Position numbers and translations under genes: made by a program
Shown: positions 1 to 6,639 of the stretch, one piece after another
Position numbering within the stretch: position 1 is the first letter of the stretch
How the letters are laid out: each line of letters opens with the position of its first letter
Notes under the pieces: generated by a model
What the model was told of the DNA's origin: nothing
Database searches by the model: none
Seen by the model: only the letters and a program-made list of their open reading frames with translations
Source: Tidjanibacter sp.
GTDB lineage: Bacteria > Bacteroidota > Bacteroidia > Bacteroidales > Rikenellaceae
Direction: 5' to 3'
Assembly: GCA_017628675.1 (NCBI GenBank)
Contig: JAGBYS010000061.1
Span: 1-6,639, forward strand
DNA length: 6,639 nucleotides

Positions 1-600
1 ATTGCTATTTAAATACGACCTCTTAACCGTTGATTTCCACTCGCCTCGCAAAAAGTTCTTTTCATCTTGAGAGTAACTATGAGATCGCACCTTAGATAGC
101 ACATTTTGAGTCTTATGATCCATAGGACTGATAGCCACATTATCGATTCGCTCAATCATAGACAATGAGACCTCACAATAATGGTTATTTACCTTGGGTG
201 TGGTAATTGTCATACCAAAAAAATTCGAATATTTATATTCGATGTTTTCACCAAAAGATGAAACCATATAAAGTTTACCGCCATCTTTATACTCGTAATA
301 GTAGCCCCTCTCAATAATGTCACTCTTAGAGGTTTTTAAATCCTGACGCTCAACTGTATAATATCCATTTGGGTAGAACGAAAGAATTAATCTTTCTTCA
401 GAATCTTCGGGTTTTTTAGTAGAAATCAGACTACTTGACCAACCACCGCCCTCATAATTGCATATGGTATTTACCTTCCAACGACCAATACACCCCATTT
501 CTGAAGTCACATACCCTTCTGGCATTGTGGTTTGAGCAATGAGGTTGCTTTGTGTATTCAAGCACAGAGCAAACAATAGTAAAACACACAATCTTTTCAT
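1..600 (-). CDS. Secreted protein of unknown function with GxW motifs, 3' end outside the window
   Basis: I translated this frame by hand: 200 codons with no stop run from an ATG at 600-598 to the left edge, so the C-terminus is missing. An in-frame TAG at 624-622 limits extension, which supports this start. Residues 1-23 form a signal peptide (MKR, a hydrophobic run LCVLLLFALC, then LIAQ), so export is likely; Cys13 is not in a good lipobox. The mature part is rich in aromatic residues and beta-like, with GRWKV around residue 39, FYPNGYYTV around 75, RGYYYEY around 98, and a second RGEWKST around 185. A GxW followed by such strands recalls lipocalin-like domains of Bacteroidetes, and the second GxW could open another repeat; this is inference. 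I do not recognise the family. Sampled 60-base lines are 33-40% GC against 57-65% in the neighbouring genes, and TTA and AGA codons are common. It starts 39 bases after the barrel gene with no terminator between, so it may be read through from the operon or belong to a separate acquired segment. Confidence 0.85.
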   Translation of the reverse strand, partial: MKRLCVLLLFALCLNTQSNLIAQTTMPEGYVTSEMGCIGRWKVNTICNYEGGGWSSSLISTKKPEDSEERLILSFYPNGYYTVERQDLKTSKSDIIERGYYYEYKDGGKLYMVSSFGENIEYKYSNFFGMTITTPKVNNHYCEVSLSMIERIDNVAISPMDHKTQNVLSKVRSHSYSQDEKNFLRGEWKSTVKRSYLNSN

Positions 601-639
601 AAGTTCACAAAGTTTAGGTTTCTATATACTTCTCTTTTA

Positions 640-2304
640 CTAAAAACTCATCTTCACGCCGCCGCGCACACCGATACCCAGCGCACGGTAGGTGGCCCAC
701 TCATAGATGGGTTGGCACAGCAGGTTGTCGGCCCTCATCCAGAGGTCTATGCGCTCCGAGTAGTTCCAATCGAGCCTCAGGCCCAGGTCTACATAGGCTG
801 GCATTTTCAACACCGAGGTGCCCTCAGTTCCCCTCTGGGTAACCTTCAGGGCGCTTGCAAACTGCGAGCTCACCGTTAGCACCGTGCTCCTGAGCCCCTC
901 GGGGCGGAGTTCCAACTCCAGGCCACCTCGCCACGAGCGTGGCTGATAGTAGGCCGTGGAGCTATCGGCGTGGCCGAGGCCCATATACCTAACCTCACCA
1001 TTGAGGCCTACACCCTGGGCGGGTCGCCACTGTGCATCGGCCTCCAGGTACCACACTCGCTGGCCGTCATTGCGGCCATAGGTCAGGATGGGCGAGCCCT
1101 CATTGACCACCTCAAAGAAGTAGCTCGAGAACCAACGCGAGGCACCCGCAACCCTATAGCTCAGCTTGCCAACCTCGCCCTTAAGGCCCAACTCCACGAG
1201 CATCACCTTGCGCGTATCAATAGGCAGCATCTCCATAAAGGGGTTGTTCCAGAGTCCATTGCGGATCACCTGGGTCTGCACATCGTTGGACACCTTCAGG
1301 TAGGGCACCATCGCCGCAAAGCGGTCGTAGGCGGTCGAGATGCTGGTAGTCACGCCATCGAGGGTGTTTTTGGCACCCTTATAGACCATATAGTCGTAGC
1401 CCGCCACGATATCCACGGGCACCCACCTGCCAATCCTCAACGACCACTCGGGCACAAAGGTTACCGAGGTGTCGTAGTAGGGCTCCGCACAGCGCGACTG
1501 CACACCCGAGTAATGGAAGGTCACACGCCCGGGAAGCCACGCACTCACATCGTTGAGCCCCAGAAATCCGAAGTTCACATTGAAGCGCCACACATCCTCG
1601 CCGAGGGCGTTGCAGGCGTAAAGGCCCATCAGATTGGCGTCATAGCCGAAGGGCGAATACTCACCAAAGCGTCCCCTCAAAGAGGCCTTGGCCTCCAGGT
1701 CGTTGGCCGACATAAAGGGAGCCTTGTCGGTCACACCCACGCCACCATAGTACCTACCCAGCGAGCCACGATACTTCACATAGCTCTCCAACTGCATCGT
1801 GGGGGCGATGTCGTAGAGGAACCTAAGGCCCGCCTGATTGCGGCCCAGATTAACCCTATGGCGCTCGCCATCAAGGTGGCGAGCCTTGGCCAGCTCACCC
1901 TCGTGGTTGGCCCACAAGGTCAGCTGCATATCGTCGTTATGCACGGGGCTCCAATAGGCGTCCAGCTCGCTCTGCAGCGGAAGACCACCGCCCACCTTCA
2001 GATAGAGGCTCGAGGGACGCGACCAACGGGCAGCACTCATCTCCACGGGGGTGAGCGACTGCACGGTGAATTCGGTCCTATGGGCCATAGGGAAGATGCG
2101 GTAGTCGAGCGTGGGGCGCTGGATGGTCGTGTCGAGCTGCTCCACCTCGCGCTCTATGCGTTCGCGCTCATCGGCACCCACATAGATACTCTTCTGGATG
2201 ACTATCGTCTTGTCGATATTCTCCTGCTCGGGCTCCTGAGCCACAGCGCTAGCCACAAAGCCTCCCAGCAGGGCCAGGCTTACAATGTATCGGTATATCT
2301 TCAT
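640..2304 (-). CDS. Plug-less TonB-receptor-like outer-membrane beta-barrel protein
   Basis: The 554-residue product has a signal peptide at residues 1-23 (hydrophobic YIVSLALLGGFVASAVA, then Q). A charged, presumably periplasmic segment follows (about 24-65, including DERERIEREVEQL), with the family-like motif LDYRIF at 66-71. From about 98 to the end, alternating amphipathic strands suggest a barrel, and the protein ends GGVKMSF, with the terminal Phe usual for outer-membrane barrels. The last 45 residues (RIDLWMRADNLL, then IYEWATYRALGIGVRGG) resemble the end of a TonB-dependent receptor, but the length leaves no room for a plug domain and I see no TonB box. This matches a Bacteroidetes family often annotated as 'TonB-dependent receptor' and found beside a large TPR protein. 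It starts 14 bases after the TPR stop, which suggests translational coupling. It probably sits in the outer membrane. A role as receptor, transporter or assembly partner is unproven. Confidence 0.9.
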   Translation of the reverse strand: MKIYRYIVSLALLGGFVASAVAQEPEQENIDKTIVIQKSIYVGADERERIEREVEQLDTTIQRPTLDYRIFPMAHRTEFTVQSLTPVEMSAARWSRPSSLYLKVGGGLPLQSELDAYWSPVHNDDMQLTLWANHEGELAKARHLDGERHRVNLGRNQAGLRFLYDIAPTMQLESYVKYRGSLGRYYGGVGVTDKAPFMSANDLEAKASLRGRFGEYSPFGYDANLMGLYACNALGEDVWRFNVNFGFLGLNDVSAWLPGRVTFHYSGVQSRCAEPYYDTSVTFVPEWSLRIGRWVPVDIVAGYDYMVYKGAKNTLDGVTTSISTAYDRFAAMVPYLKVSNDVQTQVIRNGLWNNPFMEMLPIDTRKVMLVELGLKGEVGKLSYRVAGASRWFSSYFFEVVNEGSPILTYGRNDGQRVWYLEADAQWRPAQGVGLNGEVRYMGLGHADSSTAYYQPRSWRGGLELELRPEGLRSTVLTVSSQFASALKVTQRGTEGTSVLKMPAYVDLGLRLDWNYSERIDLWMRADNLLCQPIYEWATYRALGIGVRGGVKMSF

Positions 2305-2318
2305 AGTTCTATATCTAC

Positions 2319-5300
2319 TTACTCGTTAGCAGTTTCGGGATTATTGAGGCTCTCGACCCTCGCCTTAGCCTCGGCAATGATGCCGTCTTTCTTGTTGGTG
2401 TAGCCGTCCACCACGCTCTGGTAGGTGGCTCGTGCCTGGAACAGGTTGTCCCTTATCACAAAGATGTCGCCCAACAGCAAGAACGACTTGGCAAGCCAAT
2501 ATTGGTGGGGGGTGTTCTTGCCGGCAAACTCATAGACGAGCTTCTCGGCACCGGAGTAGTTGCCACTCTCGTAGGCTATCTCCACCACCCTATAGGCACT
2601 CTCGGCACCCTCGACATTGGCCACATTGGCTCGAAGGATGTTATAGATCTCCACTGCCAGATTGAGGTTTCCTCTTCGCTCCTCCACCTTGGCCCTCTCG
2701 AGTCGTGCTCGGCGCACAAGCGCTGCGGGGGCATCCCCCTGGGCCTCGACATACTGTGCAGCCTCAACAATCATATCACTCTGGCCACTCTCCATCACAC
2801 TCGCAAAGTAGGAGGTCATCACCTGACGCCTCTCGGAGGGGCTTGTGCTCTCGTCCACCAACCAGCGGTAGGCCTCGCTCATTGTGGTCCAATCCTTATT
2901 TTCGGCAGCCACACGGGCCATCTTCTCATAGCCACGACGGGTGTATTTGTTGTGGCCCAACTTGCTGAGGGCGCTCAGCTGCTCCTGTGCTCCGCTCTTA
3001 TCACCCAGCTCGGCACGGCAGTCGGCCGAGTAGTAGAGAGCCGCATCGGAGTAGACGCCCGAGGGGTAATCCTTAAGGTACTTGTCGAACGACTCGGCGG
3101 CGGTCTTCTTGTCGCCCAGGATATAGACCCTCTGTGCGGCCACAAAGCTGAGCGAGTCGCGCTGCACGGCACCCAGGTCGCTATTCATACCCACCTGGTC
3201 GGCATAGCTGAAGAAGCCGTCCATATCGTTGCGCTCGAGGTAGATGGTGCGAATCTCACCCAGCGAGTTGTGGGCAGCCATTGAGCCTCGACCCTCGGCC
3301 ACGATGCGTTTATAGATGCCCAGAGCCGACTCCGTATCGCCCGTATTGCGATACGCCAGAGCCAGGTTGCCCAGCGCAATGACCCTCTCACGCGAACGGG
3401 GATAGAGATTAAGATAGTCGCTAATCACTCCCTGCGCCTTGCCAAACTGCCCGTCGCTGATGAGCGTTGCGCCCCACTCATAGTGGGCAGCCTCCACATA
3501 GGGACCCTCACCGAGTGCCACAATGGCCTCCAGAGCGCCGAGCCTCGAGGGGATATCCTTGCTGAGGCCATACATCTCGGCTATGCGGTAGGCGGCATAG
3601 TAGCGGCTCTGGAACTCCTCGCCCGAGATGACTTTGTAGGCCTCGATGGCCTTTTTATACCTGCCCGCAGCGGCCATAGCGTCGCCCATACAGCTGTAGG
3701 AGTCCTCGTAGAACTCATCCTTCTGGTTGCGCATATCCAGGAACGAGAGGAAGTCCTTGTAGGCTCCGTTGTAGTCGCCACGCGCATACTTTGCGTAGGC
3801 CATATTGTAGTAGGCATAGGGGTAGTCCTTCTGGTGGGTCATCTTCATCGAGAGGTACTCCTTGTACATCGCCGCCGACATCTTGTAGTCGCCCGAGCGG
3901 TAGTCCAGGTGGCCCAGCAGGAAGAGTGTGCGGGCGTGGATGTCGCGGTTCTTGTGTGATAGCTCCAGCGCTATCTCGGCATACTCCTTGGCCTCGTCGT
4001 AGCGCTCCTGCTCGTAACACTCGGCCGCATAGTAGTAGGCCACGCTCTGCATAGCCTTGCCGATATTGCCCTTGGTTGTGCCGAAGCCCTCGAGGGTCTG
4101 GTAGGCAAGCTCGAGGTCGTTGGCCGCATAGCACACCGATACGAGGTAGCCCTCAATCTCCTGACGGTTCTTCGACTCGGGGAAGCGCTCAATGAAGTTG
4201 CGAAGGGTGAGGATCTCCTCGTCGAAGTTGGCAACGCCCAGCTCCACCAGCAGTTTACAGTAGTTGTAGAGCGCATCCTCGCTCAAGGGATCATCGCCCT
4301 CGGGCAGGTAGGACATCGAGAAGCTCTTGAGTGCCCCCATCCTGTCACCCTCCTTCAGCAGGCAGTCGGCCAGGTGGTAGGCGGCATTGCGGGTCATAGA
4401 GTCCTCGGCACCACAAGCATTCTGGAGGTAGAGGGCAGCCTTGCTCGTCTGGCCCAGGCGGTAGAGCGAGTAGCCCGCAATGTAGTTCTCCTCGCGCGAG
4501 AGAGCATTACCGAGCTCCTCTTCCAGGGCGGCAATATGTTCGTAGGCCTCCTCCCAATTCTCCATTCTGAATTGGCACTCGGCACCCACTCTGTGCAGCT
4601 CCTGGTGGCGGCTGCCGACAACCTGAGTCAGCACCTGATCCACATTGGCCACCACATAGTCGTAGTTCTTCATTCGGTACTCCACGTGGAGCAGATAGTA
4701 GGCGATGACACCCGAGTAGAGCTCATCGTCGGCAAACGAAGTGAAGATGTGTCGAGCCGTGGCGTAGTCCTCCTCCTGGTAGGCAAACAGGCCCAACATA
4801 TATCGTGCGTGGGAGCCGTAGATCTCGGAGTGGACAACCATCGAGAGCCACTTGCGACACTCGGCCACACGCGAGAGGTTGTAGTGGGCGTGGCCACACT
4901 CAAAGGCCATACGCTCCCTCTGCGAGGCCGACAACGCCTCCGTATCGACCCTCTCGAAGCACTCCACGGCGTCCTCCCAGAGCTCCTCCTCGTAGTACTC
5001 GGTACCCAAGGCCACCAGTGCCTCGTTCATATAGGGCGAGGTTGGGCGATTGGCCACAAAGTTCTCCAGCGCCTGGATGCCGTTGCCCAGGCGTGCATCG
5101 CAGATGGCCGACAGGAACTCCACCTGACCGATGGTCACCTCGTCCACACTGCTCAGCCACACCGCATCGGCCGCGGCCCTGCCAAGCTCCTGCTTTGCCT
5201 CCCTATAGAGGCCCAGGTTGTAGAGCTCATTAGAACGGTTAAGATAGGCCTCAATGGAGCGCTCCTGGGCAAGGGTGCCCATAGCCGTTGTGCCCAACAG

Positions 5301-5339
5301 GAGGCATAGTATCGTGGTTCTCAAAAAGTCTCTTCGCAT
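2319..5339 (-). CDS. Large exported tetratricopeptide-repeat (TPR) protein
   Basis: The 1006-residue product has a signal peptide (MRRDFLRTT, a hydrophobic run ILCLLLGTTAMG, then TLAQ, cleavage near 24) without a lipobox, so a soluble periplasmic protein is expected. An in-frame TAG four codons upstream (5351-5349) makes this ATG the first possible one. Almost the whole mature chain is helical repeats of TPR type. Clear units lie near residues 38-60, 106-130, 176-203, 320-345, 470-497, 507-533, 545-570, 654-683, 767-793, 915-940 and 952-980. Typical signatures are LGLYREAKQEL, YARGDYNGAYKDFL, AAAGRYKKAIEAYK and YRNTGDTESALGIYKRIV. Bacteroidetes proteins of this size, often with a barrel gene next door, are known only as TPR proteins. 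TPR arrays bind proteins or peptides, so a scaffold or adaptor for the downstream barrel is the natural guess. It lies 50 bases after the DoxX-like gene and 14 bases before the barrel gene. PorW/SprE of the type IX secretion system is also a TPR protein, but it is a lipoprotein and I see no specific match. Confidence 0.93.
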   Translation of the reverse strand: MRRDFLRTTILCLLLGTTAMGTLAQERSIEAYLNRSNELYNLGLYREAKQELGRAAADAVWLSSVDEVTIGQVEFLSAICDARLGNGIQALENFVANRPTSPYMNEALVALGTEYYEEELWEDAVECFERVDTEALSASQRERMAFECGHAHYNLSRVAECRKWLSMVVHSEIYGSHARYMLGLFAYQEEDYATARHIFTSFADDELYSGVIAYYLLHVEYRMKNYDYVVANVDQVLTQVVGSRHQELHRVGAECQFRMENWEEAYEHIAALEEELGNALSREENYIAGYSLYRLGQTSKAALYLQNACGAEDSMTRNAAYHLADCLLKEGDRMGALKSFSMSYLPEGDDPLSEDALYNYCKLLVELGVANFDEEILTLRNFIERFPESKNRQEIEGYLVSVCYAANDLELAYQTLEGFGTTKGNIGKAMQSVAYYYAAECYEQERYDEAKEYAEIALELSHKNRDIHARTLFLLGHLDYRSGDYKMSAAMYKEYLSMKMTHQKDYPYAYYNMAYAKYARGDYNGAYKDFLSFLDMRNQKDEFYEDSYSCMGDAMAAAGRYKKAIEAYKVISGEEFQSRYYAAYRIAEMYGLSKDIPSRLGALEAIVALGEGPYVEAAHYEWGATLISDGQFGKAQGVISDYLNLYPRSRERVIALGNLALAYRNTGDTESALGIYKRIVAEGRGSMAAHNSLGEIRTIYLERNDMDGFFSYADQVGMNSDLGAVQRDSLSFVAAQRVYILGDKKTAAESFDKYLKDYPSGVYSDAALYYSADCRAELGDKSGAQEQLSALSKLGHNKYTRRGYEKMARVAAENKDWTTMSEAYRWLVDESTSPSERRQVMTSYFASVMESGQSDMIVEAAQYVEAQGDAPAALVRRARLERAKVEERRGNLNLAVEIYNILRANVANVEGAESAYRVVEIAYESGNYSGAEKLVYEFAGKNTPHQYWLAKSFLLLGDIFVIRDNLFQARATYQSVVDGYTNKKDGIIAEAKARVESLNNPETANE

Positions 5340-5389
5340 AAGTTTCGTCTATAGTTATTTTGTCTTTTGTTTCTCTTGTTGCGTCCCCT

Positions 5390-6484
5390 CTACTCCTTCA
5401 CATCGAGTGCCCAGAGCGAGGCTTTATGGAGGATCACTCCTCGGCTGATGGTGACCATACCCGAGGGGGCCCTCAGTAGCGCCCTCATAACCACGGGGTC
5501 CATATTGCAGAACTCCACACCGGGGAACATCTGCTGGGCCTCCATAAGGGGCGAGGCTGTCACCACAACCACCCTATTGCCCCTGGAGATGCAATCCACC
5601 GCCAGAGCCCTCATCTTGCGCTGCTCCTCGAGGCTCAACCTATCGAGCCTCTCGGCACACAACAGGCGACACATAGGGGTCTGCAGGATCTGGGGTGTTA
5701 TGTTGAAGCCGCCCGCGTGGAGCACAAACTCGCTCGCGTGCACCTTGACACTGCCTCTGGAGCTCCTCAGCTCCACAAACTCCCAGAGCTGCTCATCCCA
5801 CCAGGTGGGGTCCTCGGGCAGGAACTCCACACGCTCGCCCGTCTGCAGGCTGCGGCAGATGACCACACTCTCGTCGGCCACCTCCACAAGGTCCTCCTCG
5901 ATGGCTTTGGTGAGGTTGACACCCTCGCCAAAGGGGAACTTCTCCACCACGGGGAGCATTATGAGCGAGTAGAGGGTAAAGGCAAGTGTCAGGGCCGTAA
6001 CCACCATTGTGGCCACCCCACTCCACCTCCTTGCCTCATCCACACGGCGACGACCAAGCAGCACAAGCACCAGGAGCATAAGGGCCACATTCTTGCCGAA
6101 GGTCTGCCAATTGCTCAGGATGACCACATCGCCAAAGCAGCCACACTCGGCCACAGGGTCCGCCACCGCCACCCAGAGGGTCAGAAGCAGGTAGAAGCCA
6201 CTGAAGAGTGTCGCCACCCAGGTCACCACTCGGGGCCACGCCTTAACCAACAGCGCCACGCCCAGGAACATCTCAAAAACGATAAGTCCTACCGCCAAGG
6301 CTACTCTGAGCCCCGAGAGCCACTCCATACCCATAGCCACAAAGTACTCCTCCATCTTCAGGACCGTACCGTAGGGGTCGAGCGCCTTCACCACCGACGA
6401 GAAGATGAAGACCACACCCACCAAGATGCGGGCCATCCACCCTGTCCAGCCGTGCGCCAAAATATATTTCGTAATTTTCGACAT
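5390..6484 (-). CDS. DoxX/MauE-like inner-membrane protein with a C-terminal periplasmic domain (BT_3928-like)
   Basis: The 364-residue product has five predicted transmembrane helices at about 15-35, 59-80, 86-107, 129-145 and 158-178. The basic loop GRRRVDEARR at 144-153 places that side in the cytoplasm, so the CGCFG loop and the C-terminus face the periplasm. The motif ECGCFGD (Cys114 and Cys116) after helix 3 is the hallmark of DoxX/MauE-type proteins, which are linked to thiol redox chemistry or protein maturation. Residues 180-364 form a soluble domain. Its end (VVVVTASPL at 306-314, NMDPVVMRALLRAPSGMVTI at 327-346, then SRGVILHK) looks like a degenerate thioredoxin-type fold, with no CxxC where the active site would be. 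The layout matches what I remember as the BT_3928 family of Bacteroidales, recalled rather than checked. An in-frame TGA at 6508-6506 bounds the start. It is the first gene of the probable operon. Substrate and redox activity are unknown. Confidence 0.88.
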   Translation of the reverse strand: MSKITKYILAHGWTGWMARILVGVVFIFSSVVKALDPYGTVLKMEEYFVAMGMEWLSGLRVALAVGLIVFEMFLGVALLVKAWPRVVTWVATLFSGFYLLLTLWVAVADPVAECGCFGDVVILSNWQTFGKNVALMLLVLVLLGRRRVDEARRWSGVATMVVTALTLAFTLYSLIMLPVVEKFPFGEGVNLTKAIEEDLVEVADESVVICRSLQTGERVEFLPEDPTWWDEQLWEFVELRSSRGSVKVHASEFVLHAGGFNITPQILQTPMCRLLCAERLDRLSLEEQRKMRALAVDCISRGNRVVVVTASPLMEAQQMFPGVEFCNMDPVVMRALLRAPSGMVTISRGVILHKASLWALDVKE

Positions 6485-6528
6485 AGTTGCTATTTGGTTG
6501 AAAATTCAGTTTTTCTCTCTTTTCGCGC

Positions 6529-6542
6529 CTTTTTATAAAAAG
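6529..6542. repeat. Perfect 14-base AT-rich palindrome
   Basis: CTTTTTATAAAAAG is identical to its reverse complement and directly abuts the GC-rich inverted repeat at 6543-6565. On the minus strand its first half supplies the U-tract of the candidate terminator. It may simply be part of the terminator region, or a protein-binding palindrome; the sequence does not decide between them. Confidence 0.5.
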
Positions 6543-6565
6543 TCGCCCCAAAAATTTTGGGGCGA
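6529..6565 (-). terminator. Candidate intrinsic terminator, or attenuator in the operon leader
   Basis: The arms TCGCCCCAAAA (6543-6553) and TTTTGGGGCGA (6555-6565) are perfect 11-base complements around a single base. In RNA the seven GC-rich pairs would hold, and the A/U part would partly open into the loop. Read on the minus strand the stem is followed by CTTTTTA, a short U-tract; on the plus strand no T-run follows. This fits a terminator for a minus-strand gene to the right of the window. It ends only 45 bases before the DoxX-like start, so if the operon promoter lies further upstream it could instead act within the leader. The T-tract is short and interrupted, so strength is uncertain. 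Confidence 0.6.
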
Positions 6566-6578
6566 TACTGCGTATCGC
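6562..6578 (-). promoter_or_regulatory. Second inverted repeat overlapping the terminator stem
   Basis: The arms GCGATAC (6562-6568) and GTATCGC (6572-6578) are perfect complements separated by TGC. The lower arm shares the four bases GCGA (6562-6565) with the outer end of the terminator-like stem. In a minus-strand transcript the 6572-6578 arm would be made first, and its partner at 6568-6562 then runs into the first arm of the next hairpin. The two stems therefore compete for the same bases at their junction. That is the geometry of an anti-terminator and terminator pair, but the overlap is small and the base of both stems could fray and coexist. Function is unproven. Confidence 0.4.
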
Positions 6579-6583
6579 TATAC

Positions 6584-6605
6584 CGAAAGTAGTAATTATA
6601 ACTAC
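6584..6605 (-). promoter_or_regulatory. Weak promoter or operator candidate upstream of the hairpins
   Basis: An imperfect palindrome lies at 6589-6605, with arms GTAGT and ACTAC around an AT-rich centre. On the minus strand it contains TATAAT (6600-6595), followed by TACTTTCG (6591-6584), one mismatch from the Bacteroidetes -7 element TAnnTTTG. I find no TTTG at the expected distance upstream; the only -35-like word, TTGAAA, is 21 bases before TATAAT, too far for a normal promoter. The call is therefore weak. If it is a real promoter, the hairpins at 6529-6578 fall inside the operon leader. Confidence 0.2.
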
Positions 6606-6639
6606 CGCCTTGCTTCGGATTTTTCAATTCTCCATTTTC

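Larger units (their letters stand above)
640..6484 (-). other. Probable three-gene envelope operon (DoxX-like, TPR, barrel)
   Basis: Three minus-strand genes follow each other with gaps of 50 and 14 bases and share a high GC content. Neither gap holds a terminator-like hairpin or a Bacteroidetes-type promoter (TTTG plus TAnnTTTG). The 50-base spacer is A-rich on the coding strand (for example GAGAAACAAAAGACAAAATA), which is common in front of Bacteroidetes start codons in place of a Shine-Dalgarno sequence. All three products have export signals or membrane helices, covering inner membrane, periplasm and outer membrane. Co-transcription is inferred. The next gene, starting at 600, could also be read through because no terminator is visible in 601-639, but its base composition sets it apart. 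Confidence 0.65.

Noticed and set aside
601..639. TAAACTTTG on the minus strand as a promoter for the left-edge gene
   Set aside because: The spacing between TA and TTTG is three bases instead of two, no TTTG lies at the expected distance upstream, and the transcript would begin almost at the start codon.
970..2403. A 477-codon open frame on the plus strand opposite the barrel gene
   Set aside because: Its translation is rich in His, Gly and Leu without domain character, and it runs past the start of the barrel gene into the TPR gene. It is explained by the codon choice of the GC-rich minus-strand gene, which avoids TTA, CTA and TCA. The opposing frame has a signal peptide, strand pattern and terminal Phe.
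4374..5309. A 311-codon plus-strand frame opposite the TPR gene, with others at 2502-3284 and 3483-3959
   Set aside because: All are antisense to clear TPR repeats and have low-complexity His/Val/Leu/Gly-rich translations, as expected of shadows.
2319..5339. TPR protein as a type IX secretion component (PorW/SprE-like)
   Set aside because: It lacks a lipobox and has no type IX secretion genes beside it; shared TPR repeats alone are not evidence.
5717..6538. A 273-codon plus-strand frame opposite the DoxX-like gene
   Set aside because: It is His-, Lys- and Gln-rich with no recognisable motif, and lies opposite well-defined transmembrane helices and the CGCFG motif.
6619..6639. The TTTTTCAATTCTCCATTTTC-like end of the window as a repeat or insertion-sequence end
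   Set aside because: Similar AT-rich CAATTCTC words are common in Bacteroidetes intergenic DNA. Only one copy is present and the window ends here, so nothing can be supported.

Overview
The window looks like chromosomal DNA from a moderately GC-rich member of the Bacteroidales. A Rikenellaceae/Alistipes-like genome is my best guess, with moderate confidence. The reasons are signal peptides ending in '...AQ', absence of Shine-Dalgarno sequences in front of the starts, A-rich spacers, and three protein types typical of this phylum. These are a DoxX/MauE-like membrane protein with a CGCFG motif, a roughly 1000-residue exported TPR protein, and a TonB-receptor-like barrel without a plug that ends in Phe. 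Every supported gene is on the minus strand, so transcription runs from right to left.

Layout in transcription order. Positions 6639-6485 are non-coding and carry closely packed, partly overlapping inverted repeats; one resembles an intrinsic terminator. Positions 6484-5390 encode a five-helix DoxX/MauE-like inner-membrane protein with a C-terminal periplasmic domain of probable thioredoxin-like fold. After a 50-base A-rich spacer, 5339-2319 encodes a 1006-residue secreted TPR-repeat protein. After 14 bases, 2304-640 encodes a 554-residue outer-membrane beta-barrel. After 39 bases, a gene of different, AT-rich composition begins at 600 and runs off the left edge. It encodes a secreted protein with a GxW motif near its N-terminus and another near the window edge.

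The three GC-rich genes probably form one envelope operon: an inner-membrane protein with a conserved cysteine pair, a periplasmic TPR scaffold and an outer-membrane barrel. The TPR-plus-barrel pairing is a recurrent arrangement in Bacteroidetes, but I know of no established function for it. No mobile element, RNA gene, CRISPR array or obvious defence system is present. The best leads are the TPR/barrel pair, the stacked hairpins upstream of the operon, and the abrupt composition change at the left-edge gene.
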